DNA of 64,000 nucleotides from Desulfosarcina cetonica JCM 12296 (GTDB lineage: Bacteria; Desulfobacterota; Desulfobacteria; Desulfobacterales; Desulfosarcinaceae): NCBI RefSeq assembly GCF_001311845.1, contig NZ_BBCC01000001.1, forward strand, positions 1 through 64,000, given 5' to 3'. A model generated the notes under the pieces. The model saw nothing but the letters and a program-made list of their open reading frames with translations, did not search any database and had not been told where the DNA came from. The position numbers and the translations under genes are program-made. Positions 38,525 through 50,086 of this stretch are shown here, one piece after another (the first letter of the stretch is position 1; every line of letters begins with the position of its first letter).

Positions 38525-41269
38525 ATGGCGGCACCGCTAACTTCCGATCCAGCCGCGCCGCTCGGCCGGCTCCTGAACCATCTGGCACTGGCCGACCCCG
38601 AGGCGGCCCGGCGGCTGCAGACCGGCTTGGCCGAAGCCCCCCTGAAAATCGGTGCCGCCGCGGTCATGGAGCGATCGGTCGACGCGATCATCCAAGCCTT
38701 GGCGGTCGAGCTCTCCTACGGCTACACCCTGGCCGAGGGTGTGGGCCGGATGCTTGCCGGCGGCGCGCAGGATCAGTTGGACCGGTATCTGGATCAAGTG
38801 GTCAAGGCAGCGGCCAAAGGCCCGACCTTGGCCACGCTGCTTGCCCGTCACCTGCCGGTCGTCCTGACCGCCAAGGATGCCCCAATGGTCGATCACGTTG
38901 AAACGGCCATGCAAGTGATGCTGAAAAAGGGCACCTATACGCTCAAGGCCCCCTTGGAAACGCTTTCCGCTCTTATCGGGTCCGGAGCAATGGCCGATGC
39001 GCACGCCTTTCTCGATCTATTGACCACCACCTACACCCTGGACACCACCTACAACCGGACGGTCTACCTGACCCACACCCTGACACGCGCCGTGGATGGG
39101 TTCGCCGGGACACGGCGATTATGGCAGATCCGGGGGTTAACCCGCATCATGGGCGTCGATGAACGCCTGGCCGACGACTATCTGCAAGGTTTGGCCAGCG
39201 GCTTGCGTCTTCTTTCGGAAACGGCACTCAATCATTTTCTGGATCAGGCCATCCATCGTTATCTCCGGAGCCCGGAAGCCGGCGTGCGTTTTCTCTCGCT
39301 GGAATCCCGCCAGGCCAGAGAGGTCTGCCGGGAACTTCAGGTCGCCGTGCCCCTGGCCGCGGTACGGGCCGATTTGGAGCGCTACCTAAATGCCCGAACG
39401 GGAAGGACCATCAGCGTGCGGCCGCTGTCTGCCCTGCCGGGCGGATCGACAGAAACGCCGCCATGGGTATGCTGTGATGGACGGGCCATCTATCTGCCCG
39501 ATGAAATGGACTGCCTGGAAGATCGCCCGGGCAATGCTGCATTGTTCAACCTGATCACACGGCTGGAGGCCGGAAGCATTGAATTCGGCACCTTTGATCT
39601 GGATGCGGAAAAAGCCTTCGCCATGGCCGACATGCCATTGCCGCCGGCAGGCACCGGTTCGACAGCCTCGGATCTGGAGCGACTGATCCATCATTTCGAT
39701 CGCCCGGGCCTGGTCCTGGACCTGTTCACCCTTTACGAACAGGCTCGCATCGCCCACATGGTTCGTAAGCACTATCCCGGCCTCGACCGACGTCTCCGGC
39801 AGGCGGACAGCACCGTCTTACCGGCGGTCCCCGGCAGCGCTCCGGTTGGCGGGACCCTTTACCCGCTTTACCGCCACCTGACACGACAGGTGCCACTATC
39901 CGTTGCGCCGCCTTTGGGGCCCATCTTCCAAACCATGGCCGAGCGCTTCCACGCGTTAATGGAAGAAGGCGCTGACTCGCCGCAAACCAGTGCCCAACTC
40001 ACCATCGAAGGGTATGGTGGGCTGGCCGATCTTGCGCGTGCGGCGTCCCCGCCTGCCTATGCGCCGCTACGTCTGCCCTACGGCCGCCGGCTGGATCCGG
40101 ATGGTTTCGGACCGTTTGACGCGACCTACCGCCGAGTTGCCGGCGAAATCAAAAATCAACTGAACGCCCACCACATCCAGGTCTATCGCAGCGACATCGA
40201 ACGTCTACTGGCGGACCGGAATGGTCAGCTGGCCGAATCCGATCTGCGTCAGTTGATCGCCAGTCGATCCACCACAACCGACACGGCTGCCGCTGTCGAA
40301 CTCTCCTGGCTGGAATTGGAATCCCTGATGTGCCGCTACGGCCTGGGCTCGTCGGTCCAGGAGGTCGATCCGGCCAACAGCTTCCGCTACCGGGAGTGGG
40401 ATGGGTGCATGGGGGACTACCTCCCCGGCCGGGTACGCCTGCTGGAGCATGAAATCCATGGCGCGGACGGCTCTTTTTACCAAAAGACCCTGCAGGCTTT
40501 CCATGGCCTGGTGCGCCGGATCCGCTACGCCTTCGAGCTGTTGCGGCCCGAGGAACTGACCATTCTGCGCCAGTGGCCGGAGGGGGACGCCTTCGACTAT
40601 CGCGCCCTGTTGGATTATGCCATTGACCGCAAGGCAGGCCTGATGCCCTCGGACCGCCTGTTCATCAAGCGTGTCAAACGCATCCGCGATGTGGCGGTCC
40701 TCCTATTGGTCGATCTCTCGCGTTCAACGGCCAACACGGTGGATGAACGTGGCAACCGGGTATTGGATGTGGAAAAGCAGGCCATCGTTCTGCTGTGCGA
40801 GGCCCTCCAGGTGGTGGGCGACCGATTTGCCATCGCCGGTTTTTCCGGAACCGGTCCCCTGGGGGTGGACTATTACCGGGTCAAGGATCTGGATACCCCC
40901 TTTGACGATACGGTCAAAATGCGCATCGGCGCCATGGCGCCCCAACGCAGTACACGCATGGGTGCGGCCATCCGTCACGCCACGGCACGGATGCAACCGG
41001 TACAGGCCCGGGTGCGGCTGATCCTGATCTTGGGCGACGGGTACCCCAATGACCTGGAGTACAAAGGGGCCTATGCCGTGGAGGATACCCGCCGGGCCGT
41101 CATGGAGGCCCGTGCCGCCGCCGTGCATGTCAAGGCCATTACCGTGAATATCACCGATAATGGACAACTGGATCGTCTCTATGGTAGCTCGCACCACACC
41201 CTGATCGGCAACATTCATGACCTTCCCGACAAACTGGTCAGGGTTTACAGCGCCCTAACACGGCATTAG
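38525..41269 (+). CDS. VWA-domain protein (CbbO/NorD-like)
   Basis: 914-residue partner of the AAA+ protein. The C-terminal VWA domain has a complete MIDAS: DLSRST (about residue 727), then MGAAIRH and LGDGYPND. The N-terminal 650 residues are helical and include degenerate repeats about the length of HEAT units. In known pairs the VWA subunit recognises the client through the MIDAS metal. The client here is unknown. Intact, co-translated with the ATPase. Confidence 0.88.
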   Translation: MAAPLTSDPAAPLGRLLNHLALADPEAARRLQTGLAEAPLKIGAAAVMERSVDAIIQALAVELSYGYTLAEGVGRMLAGGAQDQLDRYLDQVVKAAAKGPTLATLLARHLPVVLTAKDAPMVDHVETAMQVMLKKGTYTLKAPLETLSALIGSGAMADAHAFLDLLTTTYTLDTTYNRTVYLTHTLTRAVDGFAGTRRLWQIRGLTRIMGVDERLADDYLQGLASGLRLLSETALNHFLDQAIHRYLRSPEAGVRFLSLESRQAREVCRELQVAVPLAAVRADLERYLNARTGRTISVRPLSALPGGSTETPPWVCCDGRAIYLPDEMDCLEDRPGNAALFNLITRLEAGSIEFGTFDLDAEKAFAMADMPLPPAGTGSTASDLERLIHHFDRPGLVLDLFTLYEQARIAHMVRKHYPGLDRRLRQADSTVLPAVPGSAPVGGTLYPLYRHLTRQVPLSVAPPLGPIFQTMAERFHALMEEGADSPQTSAQLTIEGYGGLADLARAASPPAYAPLRLPYGRRLDPDGFGPFDATYRRVAGEIKNQLNAHHIQVYRSDIERLLADRNGQLAESDLRQLIASRSTTTDTAAAVELSWLELESLMCRYGLGSSVQEVDPANSFRYREWDGCMGDYLPGRVRLLEHEIHGADGSFYQKTLQAFHGLVRRIRYAFELLRPEELTILRQWPEGDAFDYRALLDYAIDRKAGLMPSDRLFIKRVKRIRDVAVLLLVDLSRSTANTVDERGNRVLDVEKQAIVLLCEALQVVGDRFAIAGFSGTGPLGVDYYRVKDLDTPFDDTVKMRIGAMAPQRSTRMGAAIRHATARMQPVQARVRLILILGDGYPNDLEYKGAYAVEDTRRAVMEARAAAVHVKAITVNITDNGQLDRLYGSSHHTLIGNIHDLPDKLVRVYSALTRH

Positions 41270-41302
41270 GATAAAGCCAAACGGTCAACAAAAGGAGCGT
41301 CG

Positions 41303-41743
41303 GTGAAAATTTTTGACGATGTTTTCCACTGGGAGGGTTATGGTGGTAAATTCAACCTGGCCGCCGGACGGTGTCGCTTGAGAATCTTCGATCTCTCCAA
41401 AGACGAGGGTTCCACCGTGGCGCAGCTCAAACCCATCATCGCAGTCGTTTCCGATCTGCCCGGTGACCGGCCGTCGGCCATGAAAAAAGTCTCCGTAAGG
41501 GCCTGTATCAGTCATGTGGCCACGACGATCGTCCGCCGATTCAAGATCGATCATCACCGGATGATTCTGCTCGAATATTATCCGCGGCAGACTTACGGCC
41601 AGAACGCCGAGAAGGTGATTCCGGAAAAATTCGAAGTGGTCGACCTGCAATGGCATGGAGACAAGGCGCTCTTTCCCAACTGGCGGTCTCTCCAGCCGCC
41701 CCTTTTGGATACGGTCAAGTCCCTGATCACCGCGGCCCCCTGA
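41303..41743 (+). CDS. Conserved hypothetical protein next to the AAA+/VWA pair
   Basis: 146 residues; GTG start at 41303 with AAAGGAG 7 nt upstream. It is rich in beta-type segments (GKFNLAAGRCRLRIFDLS, QLKPIIAVVSDLP) and has HVATTIVRRFKIDHHRMILLEYYP, which looks like the centre of a small alpha/beta fold. No signal peptide or membrane segment. Function unknown; position 33 nt after the VWA gene suggests it belongs to the same operon and could be an adaptor or a separate gene. Confidence 0.7.
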   Translation: MKIFDDVFHWEGYGGKFNLAAGRCRLRIFDLSKDEGSTVAQLKPIIAVVSDLPGDRPSAMKKVSVRACISHVATTIVRRFKIDHHRMILLEYYPRQTYGQNAEKVIPEKFEVVDLQWHGDKALFPNWRSLQPPLLDTVKSLITAAP

Positions 41744-41793
41744 CAGGACGGCCGGGGCATGCTGCATTTACCAGAAGGATGGCTGCCGGTGGA

Positions 41794-43208
41794 TCAGGTG
41801 GTGGCCGGCCGGACCGTTTCCCAAATGGCCTTGGCCGGAATCAAGCCCGTGGCGGCAGCCGAAACGATGTTTCCCGCCACACCCGGACCGTCGCCGGCAA
41901 CATACATGCCCCGAATCTGGGTCTCCAGCCGGGCGGTGGTTTCCACCTGGGTGGCGAAAAACTTGATTTCCGGGGCATAGAGCAGGGTTTCATCGTTGGA
42001 AACCCCGGGCACCACGCTGTTCAAACGCTCCAGCCCGTCGATGATATTGGTGAGAATCCGTTCCGGAAGTGCCATGGCGATGTCGCCGCAGACCACATTG
42101 GTCAGGGTGGGCTCGATATAGCCTTTGCGGATGCGGTTCCAGGTGCTGCGTCGCCCGCGCTTCAAATCCCCGAAACGTTGCAGGATGGGTTTTCCCCCGC
42201 CGATCAGGGTCGCCAGCCGCCCGATGGCCTCGCCGTAGGCCTGGTTATCGGTGACGGGTTCGGTCAGCACCACCTTGGAGAGAAAAGCGAAGTTGGTATT
42301 CATCGACTTGCGGTCATGATAAGCGTGGCCGTTGACACAGACGAAGTCGCTATAGCTCTCTAGGGACACAAATCCGCCTTGGTTGGTGCAGAAGGTGCGC
42401 GTCTGGTCGTCGTACTTGCCCGTTTGGACAAAAACGTGGGATCGTAAATCACATCACACAGATCCTGCATGATGTCATTGTGGACCTCCACCCGCACGCC
42501 CACTTCGATTCCGCGCTGGGTCAGGCCGATACCGCATTTCCGGGCCACGCGGGCCACCCAATCGGCGCCAATGCGACCCGGCGCCAAAATCACATGATCG
42601 CAGCGGTACTCGCCCCGGCTGGTCTGCACGCCAACGACGCGCGCCTGGTCCACAATCACATCCTTGACCTCCTCGGAGGTATGGATGACCACGCCGCGCG
42701 ATCGGATGTAATCGCTCATGGCGGCAATATATCCGGGAAGGCGGTCGCTGCCGAGATGTTTCTGCTTGATCAGCAGCAGATCGATGCCGAACCGCTTGGC
42801 GTGCTTGCGGATCTCCCGGGCTCGGACCCTGTCGGTGGGATAAATCGGCCCGTCCATACCGAAACGGTTGAAGATGGCCTCGGTTTCGTCGATGAGGGCT
42901 TCAGCGGTAGAGATCGGCATGAACTGGGTGAGGTCGGTTTTACCCAACTTATGGATAAAATTGAGCTTGCCGTCGGAAAAAAGACCTGCGCCACCGATGC
43001 CGCAAAGGATATTGCAGGGCCGACATTGGGTGCAGAATTGCCGGTCGGCCACCGGACAGGCGCGTTTGAGCGGCCCCTTGCCCCGTTCCAGAAGCAGCAC
43101 CTTGAGATCGGTGTGCTCCCCCAAGTAATAGGCCGCGAAAAGCCCGGCCGGTCCGCCGCCGACGATGATCACATCATAGGATCCGTTGGTTGGAGATGAA
43201 GTCGTCAC
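41794..43208 (-). CDS. COG2509 FAD-dependent dehydrogenase, one frame break
   Basis: 471 residues after repair. The FAD motif is VIIVGGGPAGLFAAYYL. The Cys-rich segment CPVADRQFCTQCRPCNILCG followed by GGAGLFSDGKLN is the hallmark of this uncharacterised flavoprotein group. The C-terminal FAD contact is GMYVAGDGPGVAGNIVSAAATG. One T is missing from a run at 42430-42434 (DPTFFVQTGKYDDQTRTFC expected). Substrate unknown. Convergent with the small gene at 41303. Confidence 0.88.
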
Positions 43209-43284
43209 AACAATCGCCTCGCTGTTGGCAAAGGAAAAAACAAGCTATCCATGAAAGACCCTATACGTCAGCAGCGTCTGGCAA

Positions 43285-44469
43285 TCAAGCCGCCGGACGA
43301 CCGAAGCGCCGGATCAGGCTCGAAACCCCATGGGCAAACCGCTCCGGCGGCAAGAGCAGGCTGAGGACGACAAATCCCTCCCGGTAAAAATCGTAGAAGA
43401 GCCCCGGATGGATCAAGGTCCCCGCCTTCTCGATCAGCGTCAGCGCCCGTGCATCGTCGCCGATGGCATCATCGATGGATAACACCGCATACCAGCCGCC
43501 TTCACGGGCCAGCCGACAAATATTGGCCGTACCGGTTAACCGGGCGTCCAGCCAGGCTTCGTTATCGGTAAGGCGCGCGTTGATCTGGTGCTGGATATCC
43601 TGTCGCCCGGCCAACAGTTGCGCCGTGCCGGTTTGCACCGGCGTGCCCACCGTCAGATAAAAATCCATCAACAATTCCAGCCGTTCCATAGCGGTAACGG
43701 TCTCACGCGGATCTCCGCCGGCCACGATCCAGCCCAGTTTCAGCTGAGGTAGCCCCAGCATCTTGGAAACACCGTTGAGAACAAAGGTCAGCGCCGACGT
43801 ACGGTTCACCACGCTCTTTACAGCCGGATGCGACGGTCGGCGGGGAAAGTCGGCAAAGACCTCATCCACGATCAAGGCTAGCCCGTGCTTGCGACAAAGG
43901 GTGTCTAGGGCGGCCAGTTCCTCGGATTTGATATAATTGCCGGTGGGGTTGTTGGGGCTGACAACCACCACCGCCCGGGTCCGCGTCGTGACCAGCGCCG
44001 ATACCACCTCCAGGTCCACCCTCCATCCTGACGCCTCGCTATAACGCAACGGATAGGCGTGGCAAATCAACCCCTCGAAGCCGGCCAGATGGGAAAGCAG
44101 CGGATAACCCGGCCGGGGAATCAGGATTTCATCTCCCGGGTCGGCCAGGAGTTTGAACAGCAACCCATAGGCCTCGCTGGTGCCCGCAGTCAGCAGGATG
44201 CGCTCCGCCGAAACCACCGCCCCCTGTTCCCGATAGTAGGCACAAACCGCATCCCGGGCCGCCGGCAGCCCCCTGGGCGCTGGATCATAGGTCATGGCGT
44301 CAGGCCGGGCGATGGCCGATAAAATGGCATCCTCCGGGTAGGCAAACCCGCATCGCGTCGGATTGGCGTCAACCAGGTTGACAATCGTCTTCCCCCGGAC
44401 CATCTGATTGTCCGTCGCCTGGCTCAAGGGATGCGGTTGTGCATCCCAGTCAAATCGTCTCGAATACAT
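43285..44469 (-). CDS. PLP-dependent aminotransferase, class I/II
   Basis: 394 residues of fold-type I. The cofactor pocket motifs are TAGTSEAYGLLFKLL, SPNNPTGN, IVDEVFADF and NGVSKMLGLPQLKLGW with the Schiff-base Lys. It is closest in style to alanine/aspartate-type aminotransferases; the true substrate is unknown. It starts 6 nt after the end of the kinase gene on the same strand, so it is transcribed with it. Intact. Confidence 0.9.
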   Translation of the reverse strand: MYSRRFDWDAQPHPLSQATDNQMVRGKTIVNLVDANPTRCGFAYPEDAILSAIARPDAMTYDPAPRGLPAARDAVCAYYREQGAVVSAERILLTAGTSEAYGLLFKLLADPGDEILIPRPGYPLLSHLAGFEGLICHAYPLRYSEASGWRVDLEVVSALVTTRTRAVVVVSPNNPTGNYIKSEELAALDTLCRKHGLALIVDEVFADFPRRPSHPAVKSVVNRTSALTFVLNGVSKMLGLPQLKLGWIVAGGDPRETVTAMERLELLMDFYLTVGTPVQTGTAQLLAGRQDIQHQINARLTDNEAWLDARLTGTANICRLAREGGWYAVLSIDDAIGDDARALTLIEKAGTLIHPGLFYDFYREGFVVLSLLLPPERFAHGVSSLIRRFGRPAA

Positions 44470-44475
44470 TCCGGT

Positions 44476-46514
44476 CTATTTTCTCCGCTCCGGTTTCTCC
44501 GCCCTGGGAGATTCCTCCATGATATCTTTGACTTTTTGCGAAAGGGCCTGCAGATTGAAAGGTTTCTGGATGAATCCATTGCATCCGCGTTCCAGAATCT
44601 CGCTGGCTTGCCCGTTGAGGCTGTACCCGCTGGCCAGCAACACCTTGATGGTTGGATGGATTGTCCTCAGTTCATCGTAGGCCCGCCCCCCTCCCATGTC
44701 CGGCATGATCATATCCAGAATCACCAGATCGATCTTTTCGCCATACATGCGATAGGTGCTGATGGCAGCCCGCCCGCCATCGGCCGTGAGCACCTCGTAT
44801 CCCAAAGCCTGCAGCATCTGCCTGCCCACATCCACGATCAGCGCATCGTCGTCCACCAACAGGATGGTGCCTTTGCCTTACGGGGAGGATGGGGGGGGTG
44901 GGTGATATCGACACGCTCTGTATGGAGCGCCTTGAGATAGACATGAAAAGTGGTTCCCTGACCGATCTGGCTCTGCACATCGATAAATCCACCATGGTTG
45001 CGAATGATCCCATAGGCCGATGCCAGTCCCAAGCCGGTTCCCCGTTTCATCGTTTTGGTGGTAAAAAATGGGTCAAATATCCGCGTCAGGGTGGTCTTTT
45101 CCATGCCGATGCCCGTATCGCTAATGGAAATTCGCACATAATTGTCGGGGTTGGCCTGGTGCAGTTCCACCTGCTGCCGGTCCAATGTCTCATTGGTCGT
45201 CGCAAGAGTGATCGTCCCCCCGTCGGGCATGGCCTGCCAGGCGTTGATGAGCAGGTTGAGCATCACCTGCTCGATCTGGCCCTGATCCACGTTCACCGCC
45301 CAGATGTCCGAGGAAAAATGGGTCAGAATGCGCACCTCCTGGCGAGTCCGCCCAAACATGTCGATACATTTGTCCACCAGTTCGTTGGGGTTCGTGGCCT
45401 TGACCTCGTATTTGCCCAGTCGGGCAAACCCCAGGAGTTGCTGCGTCAGCCGGGTACCGCTGTGGATACACTCCCGAATGGTTCCCAAACGGGCATTCTG
45501 TTCATGATTCGGCCCCAGATCCAGGGCCATCAGCTCCACATTCCCCTGGATGCCCATCAGCAGATTGTTGAAATCATGGGCGATGCCTCCGGCCAGGGTC
45601 CCGATGGCCTTCATTTTCTGGGCTTGCAGCAATTGGTCCTGGAGCTTGTCCTTTTCCCGGCTCATGCGTTCACGGTCTTTGATTTCCTGGCGCAACCGCG
45701 CATTGGCATGGAACAACTCAGACGTGCGCTCGGTAACCCGATCTTCCAATTGCTGATGGGAATGTCGCAATTCTGTCAGGGTTCCTTGCAGTTGACCGGC
45801 CATTTGGTTGAATACACTCGCGAGACGGCCGAATTCATCCTGTGATTGAATGGCGATGCGTGTATTGAGCTCACCGCGTCCAAATTTCTCGGCGCCGACC
45901 GTCAGTTGCCGCAAAGGCACCGCCAGCCAGCGCGTTAACAGCATGAGGACACCTGCCATGACCAAGAATCCGGCAATGCTGATCCCGAAAAGGTACGGGG
46001 TCATGCGGCGGGCCACGCCGTAAATTTCGTGTTCCGGATCACTGGCCAAGACATACCAGTCCCAAGGCGCGAAATAGGCCACCATGGCAAGGTTAGGGCC
46101 CTGATCCGTCTCATAGATCAGTTGACGACTTTTCGTTGCGAGCCTCTTGAACCACGTCTTTGCGCTGACATCTGTGCCCACCATGCCGGCTTGGGGATGA
46201 ACGACGATTCGTCCGCTGGCGCTGATGGCAAAAATGCACCCCTTTTCGCCCACATCGATTCCCGCAATGATGGTACCGGCATCCAGCTGCGCCTTGGTAA
46301 TACTGGCGGGAATGGTCTCCAAACGATACCGGCGCAACATCGTTTCCTGGCTGACAAGTACTTTCATGGCTTCGGAAAGACGTGCGTCCAGCCAACTTTT
46401 CGCCATTTCGGTCAGGGCGGCGCGAGAGAAGTGATAGGCCGTACCCACGGTTGCCAATACCAGACAAAAGGCCAGCGGCAGGGTCGTGACCAGAATTTTA
46501 GAATAGATCTTCAT
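44476..46514 (-). CDS. Hybrid sensor histidine kinase with receiver domain, one frame break
   Basis: 679 residues after repair. Two membrane segments ([41 protein letters not shown]) flank a periplasmic Cache-type sensor domain of about 180 residues. HAMP, a coiled coil, HisKA (IAHDFNNLL), HATPase ([20 protein letters not shown]) and a receiver domain ([20 protein letters not shown]) follow. One G is missing at 44870, between kinase and receiver ([11 protein letters not shown] expected). Start 46514 gives MKIYSK before the first membrane helix. The solute-binding protein gene ends 1 nt before it. Confidence 0.9.
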
Positions 46515-46515
46515 G

Positions 46516-48178
46516 TCATTGCGGGTTCCCGGTGGAAGACGGGGGTCGCGCGAAAGGCTTCGCGACCAAACGGGTCTGTTCGGTAAACTGCGGGTAAAGC
46601 GCCATGGTGGCGACCAATGGGTGACCGTAATCGACCCTTTCCCGCCGCGCATAACACTGTTTGGTGTACATGATGGGATAGGCCGCCATGTCATCCAAGA
46701 TTCGGATCTGGGCCTGTTCCCAAAGGCTGATCTGCGTTTCCGGCAGAATTTCCACCCGCGCGGCCTCGATCAGCCGATCGATCTTGTCATAATGTGAAAA
46801 ATTGGTATGCGGATGCCCGCCATTGATGCCCATGGCGGTGGAGTGAAAAAATTGATTCAGATAGGTATCCGCATTCGGCCGCCAGGCACATAAACAACCA
46901 AAGCCCGGGGCGCTTGACGGATCGTCCGGTGCATCTGAGCATGGGTTTGGATGTGAATCCGACAACGAATGCCGATCCGCGCCAACTGATCTCTTATGGA
47001 TTCATAATAGGCCCGATAAAGCCGCTTTTCGCTGGTCACCAAATCGAGTAAAAAGCCATCCGCATATCCTGCCTCGGCTAACAACTGCCGGGAACGACTC
47101 AGATCGGTCGCATAATCCAGCCCCAGACAAACGCATTCCGCCGGGCTCAAACCGCCCGGTACCAGCGAGGTCGGTACCGGCGAGAAAGCCTTCCCCACCA
47201 GACGCGGACTTGTGCAACGGGAGAATTGATTCCGGTCCAGCGCGTAGGCAATCGCCTTGCGGACGCGCCGATCATCCATAGGGGGCATCCGGGTATTGAA
47301 ATAGAGCGTGGCCACTTCACCGACCCCAAACGTGTCGACGACAATCCCCTTTAAAGCGTCCACGGACGCGATCCATCCTTTTTCACCGGAGCCCGCGATC
47401 ACGTCCAGTTCTCCCCGCTTGAAGGCTGCTTCGCGCCGGTGGATATCCGGTAGGAAACGGATCGTTACGCCGTCAAGTTGCGGTCGTCCACGAAAATAAC
47501 CGTCGTAGGCGGTCAGAACCAGCGCCGAACCGGGATCATAGCGCTGAAAAACAAACGGTCCCGTCCCCACAGGATGCTTTGCGAAGGCGTCGTGCCCCAT
47601 GGCCTCGAAAGCCCTTTGACTGACAATGAAGCCGCCAGCATAATTGGTCAACTTGGGTAAAAAAAGAATCGGGGACAGGGGCGTGGACAGACGGATACGA
47701 ACCGTATAGCGGTCCACAATGGCCACATCCAGGCCTTCATATTCGCTGGCGTAAGCGGAAAAAGCCGCATCGGCAGCCTTGCCCAGTGAAAAAACCACAT
47801 CCTCGGCGGTCAATTCATAGGCGGCCGTTTGCGGACCGGGATGAAAAAAACCCCTTGGCGCAAGCGGATCGTCCATATTTGACGGCCATCGATCATCTCA
47901 AAGGTCGGGATGGCCTCCGCCAGATCGGGTTCGATGCGGGGTGCCTCTCCCGGCCGATAGCGCAAAATCCCATTGAATAGCATGTCCGCCACGGCACGAT
48001 CCTGGCTGCCGGCAGCAAGATGCGGATCAAAGCTGCCCATGGTACTGACATGCAAACCGAAACGAAGCATCTGCGATGGGGCGGAAGAACCCGGGGAAGC
48101 CGCCCATACGACGTCATAGGCCGTAGCGACGCCTGTCAAAAAACCGTAAAGAACCAGCATGATCAGCATATGACGCAT
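46516..48178 (-). CDS. Peptide-type ABC solute-binding protein, two frame breaks
   Basis: 554 residues after repair, family 5 (DppA/OppA-like), with a signal sequence at the N-terminus (MLIMLVLYGFLTGVATA). Recognisable: SFDPHLAAGSQDR, PVGTGPFVFQRYDPG and AIAYALDRNQF. One T is missing from a run at 47844-47850 (FFHPGPQTAAYELT expected) and one G near 46898 (ALGCLCAWRPNADTYLN expected). No permease or ATPase genes adjoin it; instead it is directly followed by a sensor kinase, so it may work as a ligand-presenting protein. Confidence 0.88.
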
Positions 48179-48220
48179 CGAAGCACCTGTTGCTGGGTTG
48201 GTTGGAACGGTAACGGGAGT

Positions 48221-49762
48221 TCAGGGATTTAACTGTTTCCGGGATCGATCCAGGCTTCTGTACTGAACGGCCTCGGTCACATGATGAACTTCTATATGGG
48301 CCATGGCCTCCAAATCGGCAATGGTCCGGGAAATTTTCAAAATCCGATTATACGCCCGGGCGGAAAGCCCCAAACGATCGATCGCCGAGGTCAACACGGC
48401 TTCGGCATCATCGCCGATACGGCAATGGCGACGAATGTGGCGGCTGGCCATCTGGGCGTTATTATGAACTTTCGTGCGTTCAAAACGTCGACTTTGGATG
48501 CTGCGCGCGGCCATTACCCGCTGCCGGATCGTCGCCGAGGATTCTTGATCGCCGCCGGCCATGAGATCCTTGCGGGACACGGCCGGCACCTCGACATGAA
48601 TATCAATGCGATCCAAAAGGGGCCCTGAAATCTTTGCCCGATAACGCTGGATTTGATGGGGCGTACAGCGGCAGGCATGCCGGGGGTCGGAAAGATAACC
48701 GCACGGGCATGGATTCATGGCCGCGACCAGCATGAAACTTGCCGGATACGTCAGGGTTGATGCGGCCCGGGAGATGGTCACCTGCAAATCCTCCAGCGGC
48801 TGACGCAAGACTTCGAGAACGTTTTTCTTGTACTCGGGCAGCTCGTCCAGAAACAGGACGCCATTGTGGGCCAGACTGACCTCTCCCGGTCTGGGAAAAT
48901 GCCCGCCACCGATGAGTCCGGCATCCGAAATGGTATGATGGGGAGAACGGAACGGACGATGGGTCACCAACGGCCGCGCTCGGTCCAGCATGCCGACGAT
49001 GCTGAAAATCTTGGTGGTCTCGATGGCCTCGTCAAAGGACATGGGCGGCAGGATGGTCGCCAGTCGCCGGGCCAGCATGGTCTTGCCGGAACCTGGCGGC
49101 CCGACCATCAGGAGATTGTGGCCACCGGCGGCGGCGATCTCCAACGCCCGTTTGGCGTGCTCCTGGCCCATCACCTCGGCAAAATCGATGCCGGCGGGAA
49201 TGGGCTGCGTGAACATGGCCTGGCAATCGACCCGCTCGGGTGCAATGGATACGAGTCCGCGTAGGAAATCAACCACCTGCCCCAATGTATGGACGCCGTA
49301 AACGTTCAGATCGGCCACCACCGCCGCTTCCCTGGCATTCTCGGCCGGCACGACAATTCCCCGATAACCGGCCTTGCGCGCGGCAATCGCCATGGGCAAA
49401 GATCCGTTAACCGCCTTGATGCGTCCGTCCAGAGAGAGCTCTCCGAGAAAAAGATAGCCGGCCAGTCCATTTCCGGGGATCAAACCGGTCGCCGAAAGAA
49501 TCCCCAAGGCCATGGGCAAGTCAAAACCGGTGCCCTCCTTTTTAATGTTGGCCGGCGCCAAATTGACGGTAATCCGGTCCGCCGGAAAACGGTAGCCGGA
49601 GTTGGCGATGGCGGACTTGACCCGTTCACGGCTCTCTTTGACGGCCGTCTCGGGCAACCCCACGGTGGTGAAGGTGGGCAATCCCTGAGCGATATCGACC
49701 TCGACCTCCACCAAATAGGCATCGATGCCGATCACGGCACTGCTCAAGACTCTGGCCAGCAA
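48221..49762 (-). CDS. comM: ComM/YifB family Mg-chelatase-like ATPase
   Basis: 513 residues, complete. An N-terminal Lon-like fold ([19 protein letters not shown]) precedes AAA+ with Walker A GPPGSGKT, Walker [12 protein letters not shown], and a Cys cluster [15 protein letters not shown]. ComM is a helicase that promotes branch migration during natural transformation in gamma-proteobacteria. Other competence genes are not here. Confidence 0.93.
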   Translation of the reverse strand: MLARVLSSAVIGIDAYLVEVEVDIAQGLPTFTTVGLPETAVKESRERVKSAIANSGYRFPADRITVNLAPANIKKEGTGFDLPMALGILSATGLIPGNGLAGYLFLGELSLDGRIKAVNGSLPMAIAARKAGYRGIVVPAENAREAAVVADLNVYGVHTLGQVVDFLRGLVSIAPERVDCQAMFTQPIPAGIDFAEVMGQEHAKRALEIAAAGGHNLLMVGPPGSGKTMLARRLATILPPMSFDEAIETTKIFSIVGMLDRARPLVTHRPFRSPHHTISDAGLIGGGHFPRPGEVSLAHNGVLFLDELPEYKKNVLEVLRQPLEDLQVTISRAASTLTYPASFMLVAAMNPCPCGYLSDPRHACRCTPHQIQRYRAKISGPLLDRIDIHVEVPAVSRKDLMAGGDQESSATIRQRVMAARSIQSRRFERTKVHNNAQMASRHIRRHCRIGDDAEAVLTSAIDRLGLSARAYNRILKISRTIADLEAMAHIEVHHVTEAVQYRSLDRSRKQLNP

Positions 49763-50086
49763 TCCCGACCTCCAAGGAAGACAATGATTTTATTCGTGCA
49801 AAACATACGAAGTAAATTCTATAGCAGGCCTTCCGATGGAGGACAATGTTTTTGTGCAATAACCTGATTAACGACGGCTGAATTGCTGTACAACAAAAGG
49901 TCAAGAGACTGTTGCCCGAGAAACTGTTTGAAAACTGCGGCTGTCAGCATAGGCCTTGTAGCCGAAATGCCATAATGTTATAGACCGGTTGTCATCTAAA
50001 GCGCGATGCGCCATCGATTTACTATTGACTATTCACACATTAACTATTTAAATATTAGCAAACTAGTTGCCAGTAAAAAGGGCGCC
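49763..50086. other. Divergent intergenic region comM / marR
   Basis: 324 bp. It carries the marR promoter and operator repeats (50025-50053). Nothing else is recognised. Confidence 0.6.
50025..50053 (+). promoter_or_regulatory. marR promoter with paired direct repeats
   Basis: TTGACT (-35, 50025-50030), a 17-nt spacer and TTAAAT (-10, 50048-50053) form a sigma-70 promoter. Two 9-bp repeats, TTGACTATT (50025-50033) and TTAACTATT (50040-50048), are 15 bp apart start to start and cover it. The same pair with the same spacing is found before the thiolase gene, so they are candidate operators for the MarR protein. Confidence 0.65.
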
